This document shows, one piece after another, positions 51,069-60,063 of a stretch of DNA of 64,000 nt. Below the pieces are notes generated by a model. The model had not been told where the DNA came from and did not search any database. It saw only the letters and a list, made by a program, of their open reading frames with translations. Origin of the DNA: Phaeodactylibacter sp. (lineage in GTDB: Bacteria > Bacteroidota > Bacteroidia > Chitinophagales > Saprospiraceae); contig JAGFJE010000433.1 in NCBI GenBank assembly GCA_024103175.1, positions 19,874-83,873 of the forward strand. Direction: 5' to 3'. The stretch's first letter is position 1. Each line of letters begins with the position of its first letter. A program made the position numbers and the translations under genes.

Positions 51069-51989
51069 ATGAAATACCAATACTTAATAGTGGCCTTTGC
51101 TCTATTCTCGCTCGCCTCCTGCCATTCCGAACAGGAAAAGGCCCAGGCTCAGGCCACCGAACTGGAAAAACAGCTGGAAGAGGACCCCACCACCGAAAAA
51201 GCCCGGGAAGTACTGGCAGCTTATCAGGAATACATCGCTCAGTTTCCGGAAGATGATGCGGTTACCCCTCGCTATCTGTACCGGGCGGCGGCACTGGAAT
51301 ACCGTATGAACCGCTTCTCTGCCGCCACCGCAACCCTCAGCCGCGCCATCAGGGAATACCACAACTCCTCCAACACGCCTAAGGCGGCTATATTCCTGGG
51401 AGACCTCTACCAGGAAAAACTGGGCAATGAGGAAAACGCCATTACCGTGTACCAGGCGCTGATCCGCGCATTTCCCGATTCCGAGGAGGCAAAGGCTGCG
51501 CTCGATAAACTACCGGAAGGCCTGTTGGCCCTGGAAGCCCGGATCGAAGAAATGGGCGGGCGAATATTCGACGATTCCACCGGCCGCATTGAGTACCGGG
51601 TGGCCAACAACTTCATCCAATCCACTGAACTGTACGCTCTGATCCTGCCGCAGTCGGACAAAGCCCCGGACATGCTCTACAAGGGAGCGGAAATAGCCCG
51701 TACCATCCGTTCTTTCGACAAGGCTCTGCAGCTGTACGCCCAGGTCAGCGAGCAGTATCCGGAAAGCGGCCGGGCGCCGCAGGCCCTGTTCATGCAGGCA
51801 TTCACCCTGGATTCGGACCTCCGCCGGTTCGATGACGCCAGGGTATTGTACGAAAAGTTCATCGCCGACTATCCCGATGATGACTTCGTGGATGATGCAG
51901 GTATCCTGCTGGAAAACCTCGGAAAAGACGATGAGGAGATCATTCGATCGTTTACGGAAAAAAACGAGGAAGCGGAGGAGGTGCAGTGA
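51069..51989 (+). CDS. TPR lipoprotein (BamD/YbgF-like)
   Basis: 306 residues. The lipoprotein signal MKYQYLIVAFALFSLASCHS puts Cys at the membrane anchor. Tetratricopeptide-like repeats follow (KAAIFLGDLYQEKLGNEENA, ALQLYAQVSEQYPESGRAPQ, DARVLYEKFIADYPDDD). These resemble BamD or YbgF-type scaffolds, but the order of repeats does not identify one. It probably organises an envelope complex. A role in outer-membrane protein assembly would be inference. Confidence 0.75.
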   Translation: MKYQYLIVAFALFSLASCHSEQEKAQAQATELEKQLEEDPTTEKAREVLAAYQEYIAQFPEDDAVTPRYLYRAAALEYRMNRFSAATATLSRAIREYHNSSNTPKAAIFLGDLYQEKLGNEENAITVYQALIRAFPDSEEAKAALDKLPEGLLALEARIEEMGGRIFDDSTGRIEYRVANNFIQSTELYALILPQSDKAPDMLYKGAEIARTIRSFDKALQLYAQVSEQYPESGRAPQALFMQAFTLDSDLRRFDDARVLYEKFIADYPDDDFVDDAGILLENLGKDDEEIIRSFTEKNEEAEEVQ

Positions 51990-52092
51990 GGGCTGTTGCT
52001 ATATGGCTGTATTGCTGTATGGTTTGATTGTTAACTGGCTGGGCGCCCTCCCCCCCCGGGCCAACCATCAAACCATCTGGCCATTCAACCAT

Positions 52093-52560
52093 CTACAGTT
52101 TGACCTGAATGATCTTACGGTCGAACGGGTTGAGGGCTACGCCTTTGACCTGGGCTTCGGCCTCTACCCGGAACTCCGATTTGACGCCCCGCAGGGCTTT
52201 AGCCGCCAGGGCCAGGCCCCCAAAGAGGAAGTTCTTTTTTCCAAACTCATCGACATTGGAACGGACGAGGCTGAACGGCAGGTGGAATGGCACTTCGACA
52301 ACTTCTTCCGGCGGCACTTCGATGATCTGGTGTATCTCGGTGGCGCCCAGTTCATACTCATCGATGAGTTTTTCCTTGCCGCGCCCCCGGGAATACTTCT
52401 CGATAAGAGCGATCTTTATTCCGGTAACGGTCTGGGGGTTAAGCGACATAAAGCGGATATTGCCGTGGATCTCCCGGGAGTTGGCGTCCACTTCTTCCGG
52501 CAGGGCCAGCTCCAGCTTTACGCCCTCGATGCCCAGCCACTTCTTCACTTTCCCTAACAT
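52093..52560 (-). CDS. Spo0M/arrestin-like protein
   Basis: 155 residues. The start MLGKVKKWLGIEGVKLELAL and the middle EIPPEE-like EVPPEEVVEVPFHLPFSL match the SpoOM family with an arrestin-like beta-sandwich. In Bacillus, Spo0M affects sporulation control and cell shape; in Bacteroidota the role is unknown. The protein is shorter than Bacillus Spo0M (about 258), lacking the second half. It is transcribed alone. Confidence 0.78.
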   Translation of the reverse strand: MLGKVKKWLGIEGVKLELALPEEVDANSREIHGNIRFMSLNPQTVTGIKIALIEKYSRGRGKEKLIDEYELGATEIHQIIEVPPEEVVEVPFHLPFSLVRSNVDEFGKKNFLFGGLALAAKALRGVKSEFRVEAEAQVKGVALNPFDRKIIQVKL

Positions 52561-52799
52561 AGGTAGTTTTTTTGTGGTGTTTTATTCCGGTGTGCTTCTG
52601 TTTCGGCGCCTTGCTCTTTAAGTACGGCGATGTACAATGAGCCGGGCGCCAAGCCTGGGAGGAATAAAACGCCACTGTTCTCAACTTAGAGGGAGGAATG
52701 TAGGGGTTTTTTCAATTTCCAGGATCAAAATTTGACAAAGCCCTCTTTTTCGTAGACGGGTATTCATTCCTTCAATAATTCATTCCCTCATTCAATATT
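52561..52799. other. Intergenic region with simple repeat
   Basis: Contains TTCATTCCTTCA-type repeat at 52763-52797, complementary to the run at 27449-27488. Otherwise AT/GC mixed sequence with no ORF or motif I can support. Confidence 0.5.
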
Positions 52800-53279
52800 T
52801 TATACCATCCGCTTATGCCAGCTTTGGCTCAGGGGCTTCAGCCAGTTTTCATCCAGAGCCCCCTTAGTGTTCACCAGGGTATCGAACACCAGCGTATCGT
52901 CGTTGATCCGGCCTTCCTGGTACAGGCGGGCAAATTCTTCGCGGGGCACAGTGTATACCTCCTCCCCGTCTTTATAAGAAAAAGTCATGCGGTCGAACAG
53001 GTTGACCCCGTATTCCGCCTGCAGCTGTTTTAGGAAATACACGGACTTATCGATGGAGCAGCCGCTGGCGTCCGCCTGGCTTTCGTCGACCATCAGCACG
53101 ATAAAGCGGTTGTGCAGCACATCCGCATGGGCACGCAGCTGCCGGTTGTGGCTGATCCAGCTCTGGGCGAAGGCCCGCACTTTTTCGCGGATCGCCGGTA
53201 TGTCTTCATCCCGAAACGGGCGGTTGGCCTGGTAGACCCAGGCGCGGGTGGTATCGGGAAGGGTGTCGTAGGTTGTCAT
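52800..53279 (-). CDS. Conserved Bacteroidota protein of unknown function
   Basis: 159 residues, cytoplasmic, no signal or membrane helix. It contains TRAWVYQANRPFRDEDIPAI, HNRFIVLMVDESQADASGCS, DKSVYFLKQLQAEYGVNLFD and a C-terminal KPLSQSWHKRM. The pattern matches a small family widespread in Bacteroidota that databases sometimes mislabel as an ABC transporter ATPase; there is no Walker motif here. Function unknown. It is in line with the Fe-S subunits, 164 bases downstream of them. Confidence 0.65.
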   Translation of the reverse strand: MTTYDTLPDTTRAWVYQANRPFRDEDIPAIREKVRAFAQSWISHNRQLRAHADVLHNRFIVLMVDESQADASGCSIDKSVYFLKQLQAEYGVNLFDRMTFSYKDGEEVYTVPREEFARLYQEGRINDDTLVFDTLVNTKGALDENWLKPLSQSWHKRMV

Positions 53280-53369
53280 GGTTGGTGGTTGTCAATTTGT
53301 ATTCAAGTACTCGTCTCTGAATAAGTTAACACTTAAGGAAAAAGGTAGTTCTTGGGAAATGTGCTGGCT

Positions 53370-53412
53370 GTTGTTGGTTTTCAGTTATCCGCGCCCCTCC
53401 GGAACCAACAAC
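53370..53412. repeat. GTTGTTGGTT hairpin repeat
   Basis: Arms GTTGTTGGTT (53370-53379) and AACCAACAAC (53403-53412), followed by another AACCAACAAC. A short dispersed-type palindrome downstream of the Fe-S operon; it could act as a terminator-like structure. Confidence 0.55.
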
Positions 53413-53443
53413 AAACAACAGACAACCAACAACTGCCCACCCT

Positions 53444-54238
53444 CTACTGGTTGTCCATGTTGTTCACAATCAGTTCGGCCAGGTCGTACACCATTACATC
53501 ATCCTGTTTGTCTTTGGCCTTAACGCCGTCGCTCATCATGGTCAGGCAGAAGGGGCAGTTGGCGGCAATGATGCCGGCGCCGGTTTCGAGGGCTTCTTCC
53601 GCCCGTTCCACGTTGACGCGTTTATTGCCGGGCTCGTCCTCCTTCCACATCTGGGCCCCGCCGGCCCCGCAGCACAGGCCGTTGGTACGGCAGCGCTTCA
53701 TTTCCACCAGCTCGCCGTCCAGCGCCTCGAGCACTTTGCGCGGCGCCTCGTAGACGCCGTTGATGCGGCCCATATAACAGGAATCGTGATAGGTGATGCG
53801 CTTGCCTTTAAACTCGCCCCCCTCTTTCATTTTGATGCGCCCCTCATCGATGAGCTGCTGCAGCAACTGAGTGTGGTGAATGACCTCGTAGGCGCCGCCC
53901 AGGGCGGGATACTCATTCTTCAGGGTATTGAAACAGTGCGGGCAGGCCGTGACGATCTTTTTGACGTTGTACATGTTCAGCGTCTCGATGTTCTGCAGGG
54001 CCAGCATCTGGAAGATGAATTCGTTTCCCGCGCGGCGGGCCGGGTCTCCGGTGCACTGTTCTTCATTGCCAAGAATGGCATAATCCACTCCAACGGCATT
54101 CAGGATCTTGCAGAAGGCGACGGTCACTTTCTGGGCGCGGTTGTCGTAGCTGCCGGCGCAGCCCACCCAGAAGAGGATTTCGGGCTCCCGGCCTTCGGCG
54201 GCCAGGGCGGCCATTCTGGGGATGTTGAGGTTACTCAT
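53444..54238 (-). CDS. CCG-domain Fe-S oxidoreductase subunit
   Basis: 264 residues. Two CCG (cysteine-rich) domains: [20 protein letters not shown] with [15 protein letters not shown], and [18 protein letters not shown] with [12 protein letters not shown]. These bind a non-cubane 4Fe-4S cluster in heterodisulfide-reductase/LutA-type proteins. It follows the membrane Fe-S subunit by 21 bases on the same strand, so the two form a complex that passes electrons between a soluble donor and the quinone pool. Confidence 0.9.
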   Translation of the reverse strand: MSNLNIPRMAALAAEGREPEILFWVGCAGSYDNRAQKVTVAFCKILNAVGVDYAILGNEEQCTGDPARRAGNEFIFQMLALQNIETLNMYNVKKIVTACPHCFNTLKNEYPALGGAYEVIHHTQLLQQLIDEGRIKMKEGGEFKGKRITYHDSCYMGRINGVYEAPRKVLEALDGELVEMKRCRTNGLCCGAGGAQMWKEDEPGNKRVNVERAEEALETGAGIIAANCPFCLTMMSDGVKAKDKQDDVMVYDLAELIVNNMDNQ

Positions 54239-54259
54239 TTATGTGTTGTTTTTCTTTTG

Positions 54260-55627
54260 TCAATTGCCCTTCTCCACCTCCTGCGCCCACTTATCCCTGT
54301 CATCGGGAATCGCCCAGGCGGAACCGCTGTTCTCCATACTGGTGAACATGGGCACCCATTCCTGCGGCCCCTGGGAGAGGGTCAGGATCTCGTAGCGGCG
54401 CATCTTGAGGATGGGCTCCAGCGGGTTGATCAGCACGGGGCAGGCCTCCACGCAGGCGTTGCAGGTAGTGCAGGCGTGGAGTTCCTCCGGCGTGGTGTAG
54501 TCGAAGAGGGACTTGCCGTCGTCGTAGTTGTCTTTACTTACCGGTTTGGATTTGTCTTTGGCAAACTCTTCATTGCCGCTTTCAATGTTGCGCCCCACTT
54601 CCTCGGCCCGGTCGCGGATATCCATCAAGACTTTGCGGGGCGACAGTTTCTTGCCGGTGATGTTGGCCGGGCAGACGGAGGTACAACGGCCGCACTCGGT
54701 GCAGCTATAGGCGTCCAGTATGTTCTTCCAGCTCAGGGTGAATACATCGTTGGAGCCGAACTCCGGCAGCTCGGCGTCCATGTCCATAGCATCGCCGCCG
54801 CCATCTTCGGTAAGCCCCATCATGCTCTTGACTTCGTTCATCACCTCCGGCATATTGTCCATTTCGCCCCTAGGCTTCAGCCGGGCGTAGTAGGTATTGG
54901 GAAATGCCAGGAAGATGTGCAGGTGCTTGGAATACGGCAGGTAATTGAGGAATACGAAGACCATGAGCAGGTGGACCCACCAGCCGAAACGTTCGACCGC
55001 CTGCAGCGCCCCTTCGCTCAGGCCGCCGAAAAGGGCCGGCCCCAGCCAGGTGCTGACCGCCAGCTGGCCGGTTTCGGGATAATGCTGGGGGTCGATATCC
55101 TGGAGCAGTACATCGGCGCCGTTCATGCTAAAGATGCCGATGAGCAGGATGATCTCAAAAATGAGGATCAGGTTGCCGTCCAGCCTGGGCCAGCCCTTCA
55201 TTTCCGGTTTCCAGAAGCGGGGGGTCTTCAATACGTTCCTCCGTGCCAGAAAGATGATGGTAGCCACGAAGGCCAGGATAGAAAGCACTTCGATAAAGCT
55301 GATGACAAAGGTGTAGAACCCACCCAGCTTATCGGCAAAGAACCGGTGCTGCCCGGAAAAACCATCGATAAAGATCTCGATCAGTTCCACCTGCGTGAGC
55401 AGGAAGGCGACGTAAATGAATAAGTGAAAAACGGCCGGTATCCAGCGGGTAAACATCTTCGACTGGCCAAAGGAAACCAGGAGGACATTGCGCCAGCGCC
55501 GGCCCGATTCTCCGCTGATCTCCTCGTCCTGGCCCAGAAGGACGTTGCGGCGCACCCGGGAGAAGGAACGCCAGGCCAGTGCAAAAGCGGCTACGGTTAC
55601 CAGAATAAAGAGGATCTGTTGTATCAT
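54260..55627 (-). CDS. Membrane Fe-S subunit (HdrE/C-like)
   Basis: 455 residues. About six membrane helices (such as VLLVSFGQSKMFTRW, FILVTVAAFALAW) in the first 300 residues resemble a nitrate-reductase gamma-type cytochrome domain. A C-terminal ferredoxin domain has CTECGRCTSVCPANITG and CTTCNACVEACPVLINP, each a 4Fe-4S motif. It is fused in one protein, as in Bacteroidota relatives. It precedes the CCG subunit in one operon. The physiological donor is not known. Confidence 0.88.
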   Translation of the reverse strand: MIQQILFILVTVAAFALAWRSFSRVRRNVLLGQDEEISGESGRRWRNVLLVSFGQSKMFTRWIPAVFHLFIYVAFLLTQVELIEIFIDGFSGQHRFFADKLGGFYTFVISFIEVLSILAFVATIIFLARRNVLKTPRFWKPEMKGWPRLDGNLILIFEIILLIGIFSMNGADVLLQDIDPQHYPETGQLAVSTWLGPALFGGLSEGALQAVERFGWWVHLLMVFVFLNYLPYSKHLHIFLAFPNTYYARLKPRGEMDNMPEVMNEVKSMMGLTEDGGGDAMDMDAELPEFGSNDVFTLSWKNILDAYSCTECGRCTSVCPANITGKKLSPRKVLMDIRDRAEEVGRNIESGNEEFAKDKSKPVSKDNYDDGKSLFDYTTPEELHACTTCNACVEACPVLINPLEPILKMRRYEILTLSQGPQEWVPMFTSMENSGSAWAIPDDRDKWAQEVEKGN

Positions 55628-55773
55628 GGATGCGATGGTTGAATTCTCAGCGAATTTTCGCTAAAATAACAGCTATAGCCGAAGTAAAAAAGCAATTTCC
55701 ATAAATTCTACCGGCGCTAAAATAGGATCATTTCCGGCAAGCTCTTAATTTTAGCCATGGAAAAAACCACCTG

Positions 55774-56268
55774 ATGAAAATACTCGAACAAGAACAGATA
55801 CAGCAGAAGATCAAGCGCCTCGCCATCGAGATACTCGAGAACAACTACGAGGAGAAGGAACTCATTCTGGGCGGCATCAACAAAACCGGCCTGGGCTTCG
55901 CGAAGATGCTGCTGGAGGAACTGAAAAAGATCACCGACATCCCCATTACCCTTACCCGGATCCGCATCAACCCCGCCGCCCCTTTGAGCCAGGAAGTACA
56001 GATCGAACTGCCTCCGGAGCAGCTGGAAGGCAAGGCCATCATCGTGATCGACGATGTGGCCAATACCGGGCGGACGCTGTTCTACGCCATGAAACCCCTC
56101 CTCGACGTCCTGCCTAAAAAAGTAGAAGTAGCCGTCCTGGTCGACCGCACACACAAATCCTTCCCGGTAAAAGTGGATTACTTCGGCCTTTCCCTGGCCA
56201 CCACCCTGATGAATAATATCGACGTTCAGATCCTGGATGTGGAGGAGCAGGCGGTTTTCCTGAATTAG
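55774..56268 (+). CDS. Phosphoribosyltransferase, PyrR-like
   Basis: 164 residues. The PRPP-binding motif is AIIVIDDVANTGRTLFYAM. It has LILGGINKTGLGFAKMLLEE and VAVLVDRTHKSFPVKVDYFG, the latter typical of PyrR and its relatives. PyrR binds uracil nucleotides and PRPP; no pyr operon or attenuator is adjacent here, so it may act only as a phosphoribosyltransferase. It is transcribed alone and convergent with the symporter gene across a repeat. Confidence 0.83.
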   Translation: MKILEQEQIQQKIKRLAIEILENNYEEKELILGGINKTGLGFAKMLLEELKKITDIPITLTRIRINPAAPLSQEVQIELPPEQLEGKAIIVIDDVANTGRTLFYAMKPLLDVLPKKVEVAVLVDRTHKSFPVKVDYFGLSLATTLMNNIDVQILDVEEQAVFLN

Positions 56269-56430
56269 TTGATCGGTTGGTTGATTGGGTTGATAAAGTT
56301 GATTGAGTTTATTAGGCGCCCGGCTTCCGGGCAGTACGGACTAAATCAACCCAATCAACCCAATCAACCCAATCAACCAATTTTACCCGGCTGAGCCTCA
56401 GCGAAGACGGGCAACCAATCACCCAATCAC
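56269..56430. repeat. Palindromic dispersed repeat with TTGATTGG arrays
   Basis: TTGATTGGGTTGATAAAGTT array on one side, AATCAACCCAATCAACCCAA array on the other (inverted), then the core TTTTACCCGGCTGAGCCTCA with GCGAAGACGGGCAACC (56381-56416). The arrays can pair with each other as a long stem. It runs into the stop of the symporter gene. Confidence 0.8.
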
Positions 56431-57956
56431 TTCACCGTTTCGATCTCTCCGGTTTCGATCTTTTTCACATACTTTTTGATCTCATCCCTCACCTTAGGCA
56501 TCAGGATGAGCAGGCCGGTCAGGTTGGGGATGGCCATGGCGAAGATCATGGCGTCGGAAAAGTCGGTCACTGCGGTAAGGCTGGCTGCCGACCCCAGGAT
56601 GACGAAGATGCAGAACAGGATCTTGTAGGTATAATCGGCCACCTTGTTGCGGCCAAACAGGAACATCCAGCTTTGCAGGCCGTAGTAAGACCAGGAAAGC
56701 ATGGTGGAGAAGGCAAAGAGGACTACGGCCACCGTGAGTACATAGGGGAACCAGGGGATGATGGAGCCGAAGGCCTGGGAGGTCAGGTCCACCCCGCTCA
56801 TCGTCCCCGACGGGTTGACGTAGAAACCGGTGATGATGATGACCATGGCGGTCATGGTACAAACGACAACTGTGTCGATAAAGGGCTCCAGGAGGGCGAC
56901 GACGCCTTCGCTGGCGGGGTTTTCCGTGCGCACTGCCGAGTGGGCGATGGCTGCCGAGCCCACGCCGGCCTCGTTGGAGAAAGCCGCCCGGCGAAATCCC
57001 TGAACCAGCACCCCGACCAGGCCGCCGGCGACCCCTTCCGGAGAAAAGGCGCCTTCAATGATCAGGGAGAAGGCATGGGGGATCTCCGTGGGGTGAGCGA
57101 AGATAATGACCAGGGCGGCGAGCACATAAATGCCGCACATGAAGGGTACTACCTTTTCCGTCACCGAACCGATCCGCTTGATGCCGCCAATGATCACAAC
57201 GGCTACCAGGAAGGCCATGAATACGCCGAAGGCCAGGCCGGCAGAACCGGAAGTGGCGCCGATCATATCATTAAACTGCTGAGCCGCCTGATTGGCCTGA
57301 AACATGTTGCCGCCGCCGAAAGAACCCCCGATACACATGATGGCGAAGAAGACGGCCAGGAATTTTCCGAAACCTGGCATTCCCTTTTCCGCCAGCCCCT
57401 TGGTCAGGTAATACATCGGGCCGCCGTAGACGGTGCCGTCGGGGCCTACGTCCCGGTATTTTACTCCCAGAGTACATTCCGTGAATTTGGAGGCCATGCC
57501 CAGCAGGCCCGCCAGGATCATCCAGAAGGTGGCGCCCGGGCCACCCAGGGAAATGGCGATGGCCACGCCGGCGATATTGCCCAGCCCCACCGTTCCGGAC
57601 AAGGCGGCGGTCAGGGCCTGGAAGTGAGACACCTCCCCTTCTTCATTGGGGTCGGAATACTTGCCCCGCACGGTATCGATGGCCAGCTTGAAGCGCCGAA
57701 ACTGTACAAAGCGGAAATATATGGTGAAAATAGTCGCCGCCGTAAGCAGCATGATAATTACCAGCGGCATAGCCGTGGAGGCCGATTCGCCCAGTTGTAC
57801 GGCGTAGAATACGGTGCCGGCTACGGCGTCGGTTATCGGTTGTACGGCTTCGTTGATCCGCTGGTCCCATCCTCCGGGGGCTTCCTGGGCGAAAATGAGC
57901 ATGGGCGTCAGCAGGCTCGCGATCAGTAACAGTAAAGGCCTTTTCATGGTGGTCAA
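56427..57956 (-). CDS. Alanine/glycine:cation symporter (AGCS)
   Basis: 509 residues with an N-terminal signal-like helix and about ten membrane helices. Family motifs are [20 protein letters not shown] and [20 protein letters not shown]. It imports alanine or glycine with sodium. It has a periplasmic N-terminal extension ([20 protein letters not shown]) seen in other Bacteroidota. Transcribed alone. Confidence 0.92.
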   Translation of the reverse strand: MTTMKRPLLLLIASLLTPMLIFAQEAPGGWDQRINEAVQPITDAVAGTVFYAVQLGESASTAMPLVIIMLLTAATIFTIYFRFVQFRRFKLAIDTVRGKYSDPNEEGEVSHFQALTAALSGTVGLGNIAGVAIAISLGGPGATFWMILAGLLGMASKFTECTLGVKYRDVGPDGTVYGGPMYYLTKGLAEKGMPGFGKFLAVFFAIMCIGGSFGGGNMFQANQAAQQFNDMIGATSGSAGLAFGVFMAFLVAVVIIGGIKRIGSVTEKVVPFMCGIYVLAALVIIFAHPTEIPHAFSLIIEGAFSPEGVAGGLVGVLVQGFRRAAFSNEAGVGSAAIAHSAVRTENPASEGVVALLEPFIDTVVVCTMTAMVIIITGFYVNPSGTMSGVDLTSQAFGSIIPWFPYVLTVAVVLFAFSTMLSWSYYGLQSWMFLFGRNKVADYTYKILFCIFVILGSAASLTAVTDFSDAMIFAMAIPNLTGLLILMPKVRDEIKKYVKKIETGEIETVK

Positions 57957-58269
57957 TTGTTAGCTTTTTAACTCTGCAAACAGAACCCGGCCCTCCGCGG
58001 AAGGGCAATGCGCTGTTTTTGGGAGTGTTTTCTGTGTAAGTTTTTAATTATCTGCGGGTTGAGTTGGTTTACCCCCCAGAATGTCGCCAAAAGAAGCGTT
58101 AAGGTATTTTTTTATTCTTATTTTTTCAAAGGATCACACCCAATATTTCGATGGCGCCAATTTACCGTAGGTGTTTATTTGGAATGTTCTGCCAGGAAAT
58201 GTTATTTTAGCCGGATGAGGAGGTAAACCCATACGGAAACGGTAAGCCCTGTCCAAAAAGATATGCCCC
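57957..58269. promoter_or_regulatory. Upstream region of the sigma gene with candidate promoter
   Basis: 313 bases between divergent symporter and sigma genes. On the plus strand TTTG (58178-58181), a 21-base spacer, and TATTTTAG (58203-58210) resemble the Bacteroidota promoter, with a mismatch in the -7 box. No ORF or repeat is evident. Confidence 0.4.
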
Positions 58270-58839
58270 TTGCAACGAAATTACACCGATAAGGAGCTCC
58301 TGGAGCTCTTTGAAGAAGATGATGAATTGGCGATCAGCCTGATCTTTCGGGCCTACTACAGTTACCTGTGCAAGGTGGCCTTCAAAATCATACCCGACAG
58401 CAATTTAGCGGAGGACCTTAGCCAGGAGGTTTTTTTTGAACTCTGGCGTAAAAAGGGGCGCCTTCAGGGCGTCACCTCCCTGAAAGCGTACCTGCGGCGC
58501 GCCGTCGTCAACCGGGCGCTCAATTTCATACGCGGCCAACGGGTGAAACTGGTGGATGAAGAGCTGGGGCCCGTAGCGAGCAGGCAGGCCCAGGCCCCCC
58601 AGCAAATGGAGGCCGATGAGCTTCAGCGCCGTATCGATGAGGCCATCGACAGCCTTCCTGAGCGCTGCCGCATGGTTTTTGTGCTGAGCCGCTTTGAGGA
58701 TATGTCTTATCAGGAGATCGCTGAAGTGCTGGACATATCCGTGAAAACGGTGGAGAACCAGATCTCCAAAGCGCTGCGGTTGCTGCGCGAAGCCCTCGCC
58801 CCCTTCCTCAGCCTCCTGCTTTTTCTGGCCCTGATATGA
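58270..58839 (+). CDS. ECF RNA polymerase sigma factor (Bacteroidota type)
   Basis: 189 residues. Region 2 is ISLIFRAYYSYLCKVAFKII with LAEDLSQEVFFELW; region 4 is CRMVFVLSRFEDMSYQEIAE and KTVENQISKALRLLREAL. This is the ECF group paired with FecR anti-sigma factors. The frame has no ATG at its start: TTG at 58270 is used (an ATG at 58263 is in another frame and closes at once). The C-terminus is hydrophobic (FLSLLLFLALI), common in this group. FecR follows by 98 bases. Confidence 0.88.
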   Translation: MQRNYTDKELLELFEEDDELAISLIFRAYYSYLCKVAFKIIPDSNLAEDLSQEVFFELWRKKGRLQGVTSLKAYLRRAVVNRALNFIRGQRVKLVDEELGPVASRQAQAPQQMEADELQRRIDEAIDSLPERCRMVFVLSRFEDMSYQEIAEVLDISVKTVENQISKALRLLREALAPFLSLLLFLALI

Positions 58840-58937
58840 AAGCCAGGCGACAAAAAAGAAAATAGGCTCAAAAAGGAGCGGGTGGTATAGGGGCTTCAAA
58901 TGCTAAGTGTGTCTTCAAAGCAGGAAGAAAATAGGAA

Positions 58938-59960
58938 ATGGAGGTTTCAAAGTACATTATGCTCTTCCATAAAAAGCTGAAGGGCGAGATCAATTCACAG
59001 GAACAGAAGGAGTTCAGCGACTGGCTGGAGCAGCAAGGGCGTAGTGGTTTTACCGAAGAACTGGAAAAAACCTGGAACCTGAGTAAACGATACAAGGAAG
59101 GCTATGAGCCGGATGTTGAGGCAGGGCTGGCCCGCCTACAGCAGCGCATTGCCGCTTCCCGAAAACCCCGCCCGGTTTTGGCCCGCCGCTGGTTGTCCAT
59201 TGCTGCGGTTATAGCCCTGCTGGCCGCCATCGGCTGGTGGTGGATGGGTAGTGGAAATGCCGCTGTTTCCGATAATCCACTTCTCTATACTACCGGCGCC
59301 GGTGAAACGCTGGAAACCACATTGCCCGATGGGTCGACGGTGGTCCTAAACGAGAATTCTTTCCTTGTGCTGGCGGAGGATTTCCGCAGCGGCTCCGGGC
59401 GTAGCGTCGAACTAGCCGGCGAGGCCTACTTCCGGGTTTCCCCGAACCCCTCCCGCCCCTTCCGGGCCACCACCCCCGATGCTACGGTAGAAGTGCTGGG
59501 CACGGCCTTCAACCTGCGGTCCTATCCCGGTGAGGGCTTTACCGAGGTAGAGGTCGAAGAGGGAACGGTGCGCCTTACCGGCCAGCAGCAGCAATCCATT
59601 GAGGTTATTCCCGGCCAGCGGGGCATCTGCCGCCCCGGCCAGCCTATGGATATGGTGGAGGATCCCGGCCTCAACGCCCATTCCTGGCGCACCAGCCGCC
59701 TGGAGTTTCGCAATACCCCGCTCGGCGATGTCCTCGACGCTGTCGAACGGCATTATAAAGTGGCCTTAAAGCTGCAAAACTCCACCATCCGCAACTGCCG
59801 GGTCACTTCCTCCTTTGAAGAAGCCTCCCTCGAGGAAGTGCTCCAAACCCTTAGCCTGATCCTTAACCTGGAGGCCGAACCGTCTGGCGGCAACGGGCTA
59901 TCTTATCTGCTCAAGGGGGGGAGCTGTGAGGCCGGCCCAAGATCCCTCCCCGGAGAATAA
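58938..59960 (+). CDS. FecR-type anti-sigma factor
   Basis: 340 residues. The N-terminus is cytoplasmic and helical (EINSQEQKEFSDWLEQQ), followed by one membrane helix (RRWLSIAAVIALLAAIGWWW, about 86-105), the FecR domain (GETLETTLPDGSTVVLNENS, LAGEAYFRV, VEVLGTAFNLRSY) and a C-terminal DUF4974 (LEFRNTPLGDVLDAVERHY). It controls the neighbouring sigma factor in response to a TonB receptor. No TonB receptor or SusD follows it in the window; a hybrid kinase gene comes next. Confidence 0.92.
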   Translation: MEVSKYIMLFHKKLKGEINSQEQKEFSDWLEQQGRSGFTEELEKTWNLSKRYKEGYEPDVEAGLARLQQRIAASRKPRPVLARRWLSIAAVIALLAAIGWWWMGSGNAAVSDNPLLYTTGAGETLETTLPDGSTVVLNENSFLVLAEDFRSGSGRSVELAGEAYFRVSPNPSRPFRATTPDATVEVLGTAFNLRSYPGEGFTEVEVEEGTVRLTGQQQQSIEVIPGQRGICRPGQPMDMVEDPGLNAHSWRTSRLEFRNTPLGDVLDAVERHYKVALKLQNSTIRNCRVTSSFEEASLEEVLQTLSLILNLEAEPSGGNGLSYLLKGGSCEAGPRSLPGE

Positions 59961-60063
59961 TGAGGCTTCAGCCGCGCCATTCCCCGCCTATTTCGCCCTT
60001 TCATCACCGCTTTTGGGAAAAACTTCTATATTTATATTTTACTCGCATCAAGGGCCAGAGAAA

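Noticed and set aside
52800..53279. ABC transporter ATPase, a label sometimes given to this family
   Set aside because: No Walker A, signature or Walker B motif is present in the 159 residues.
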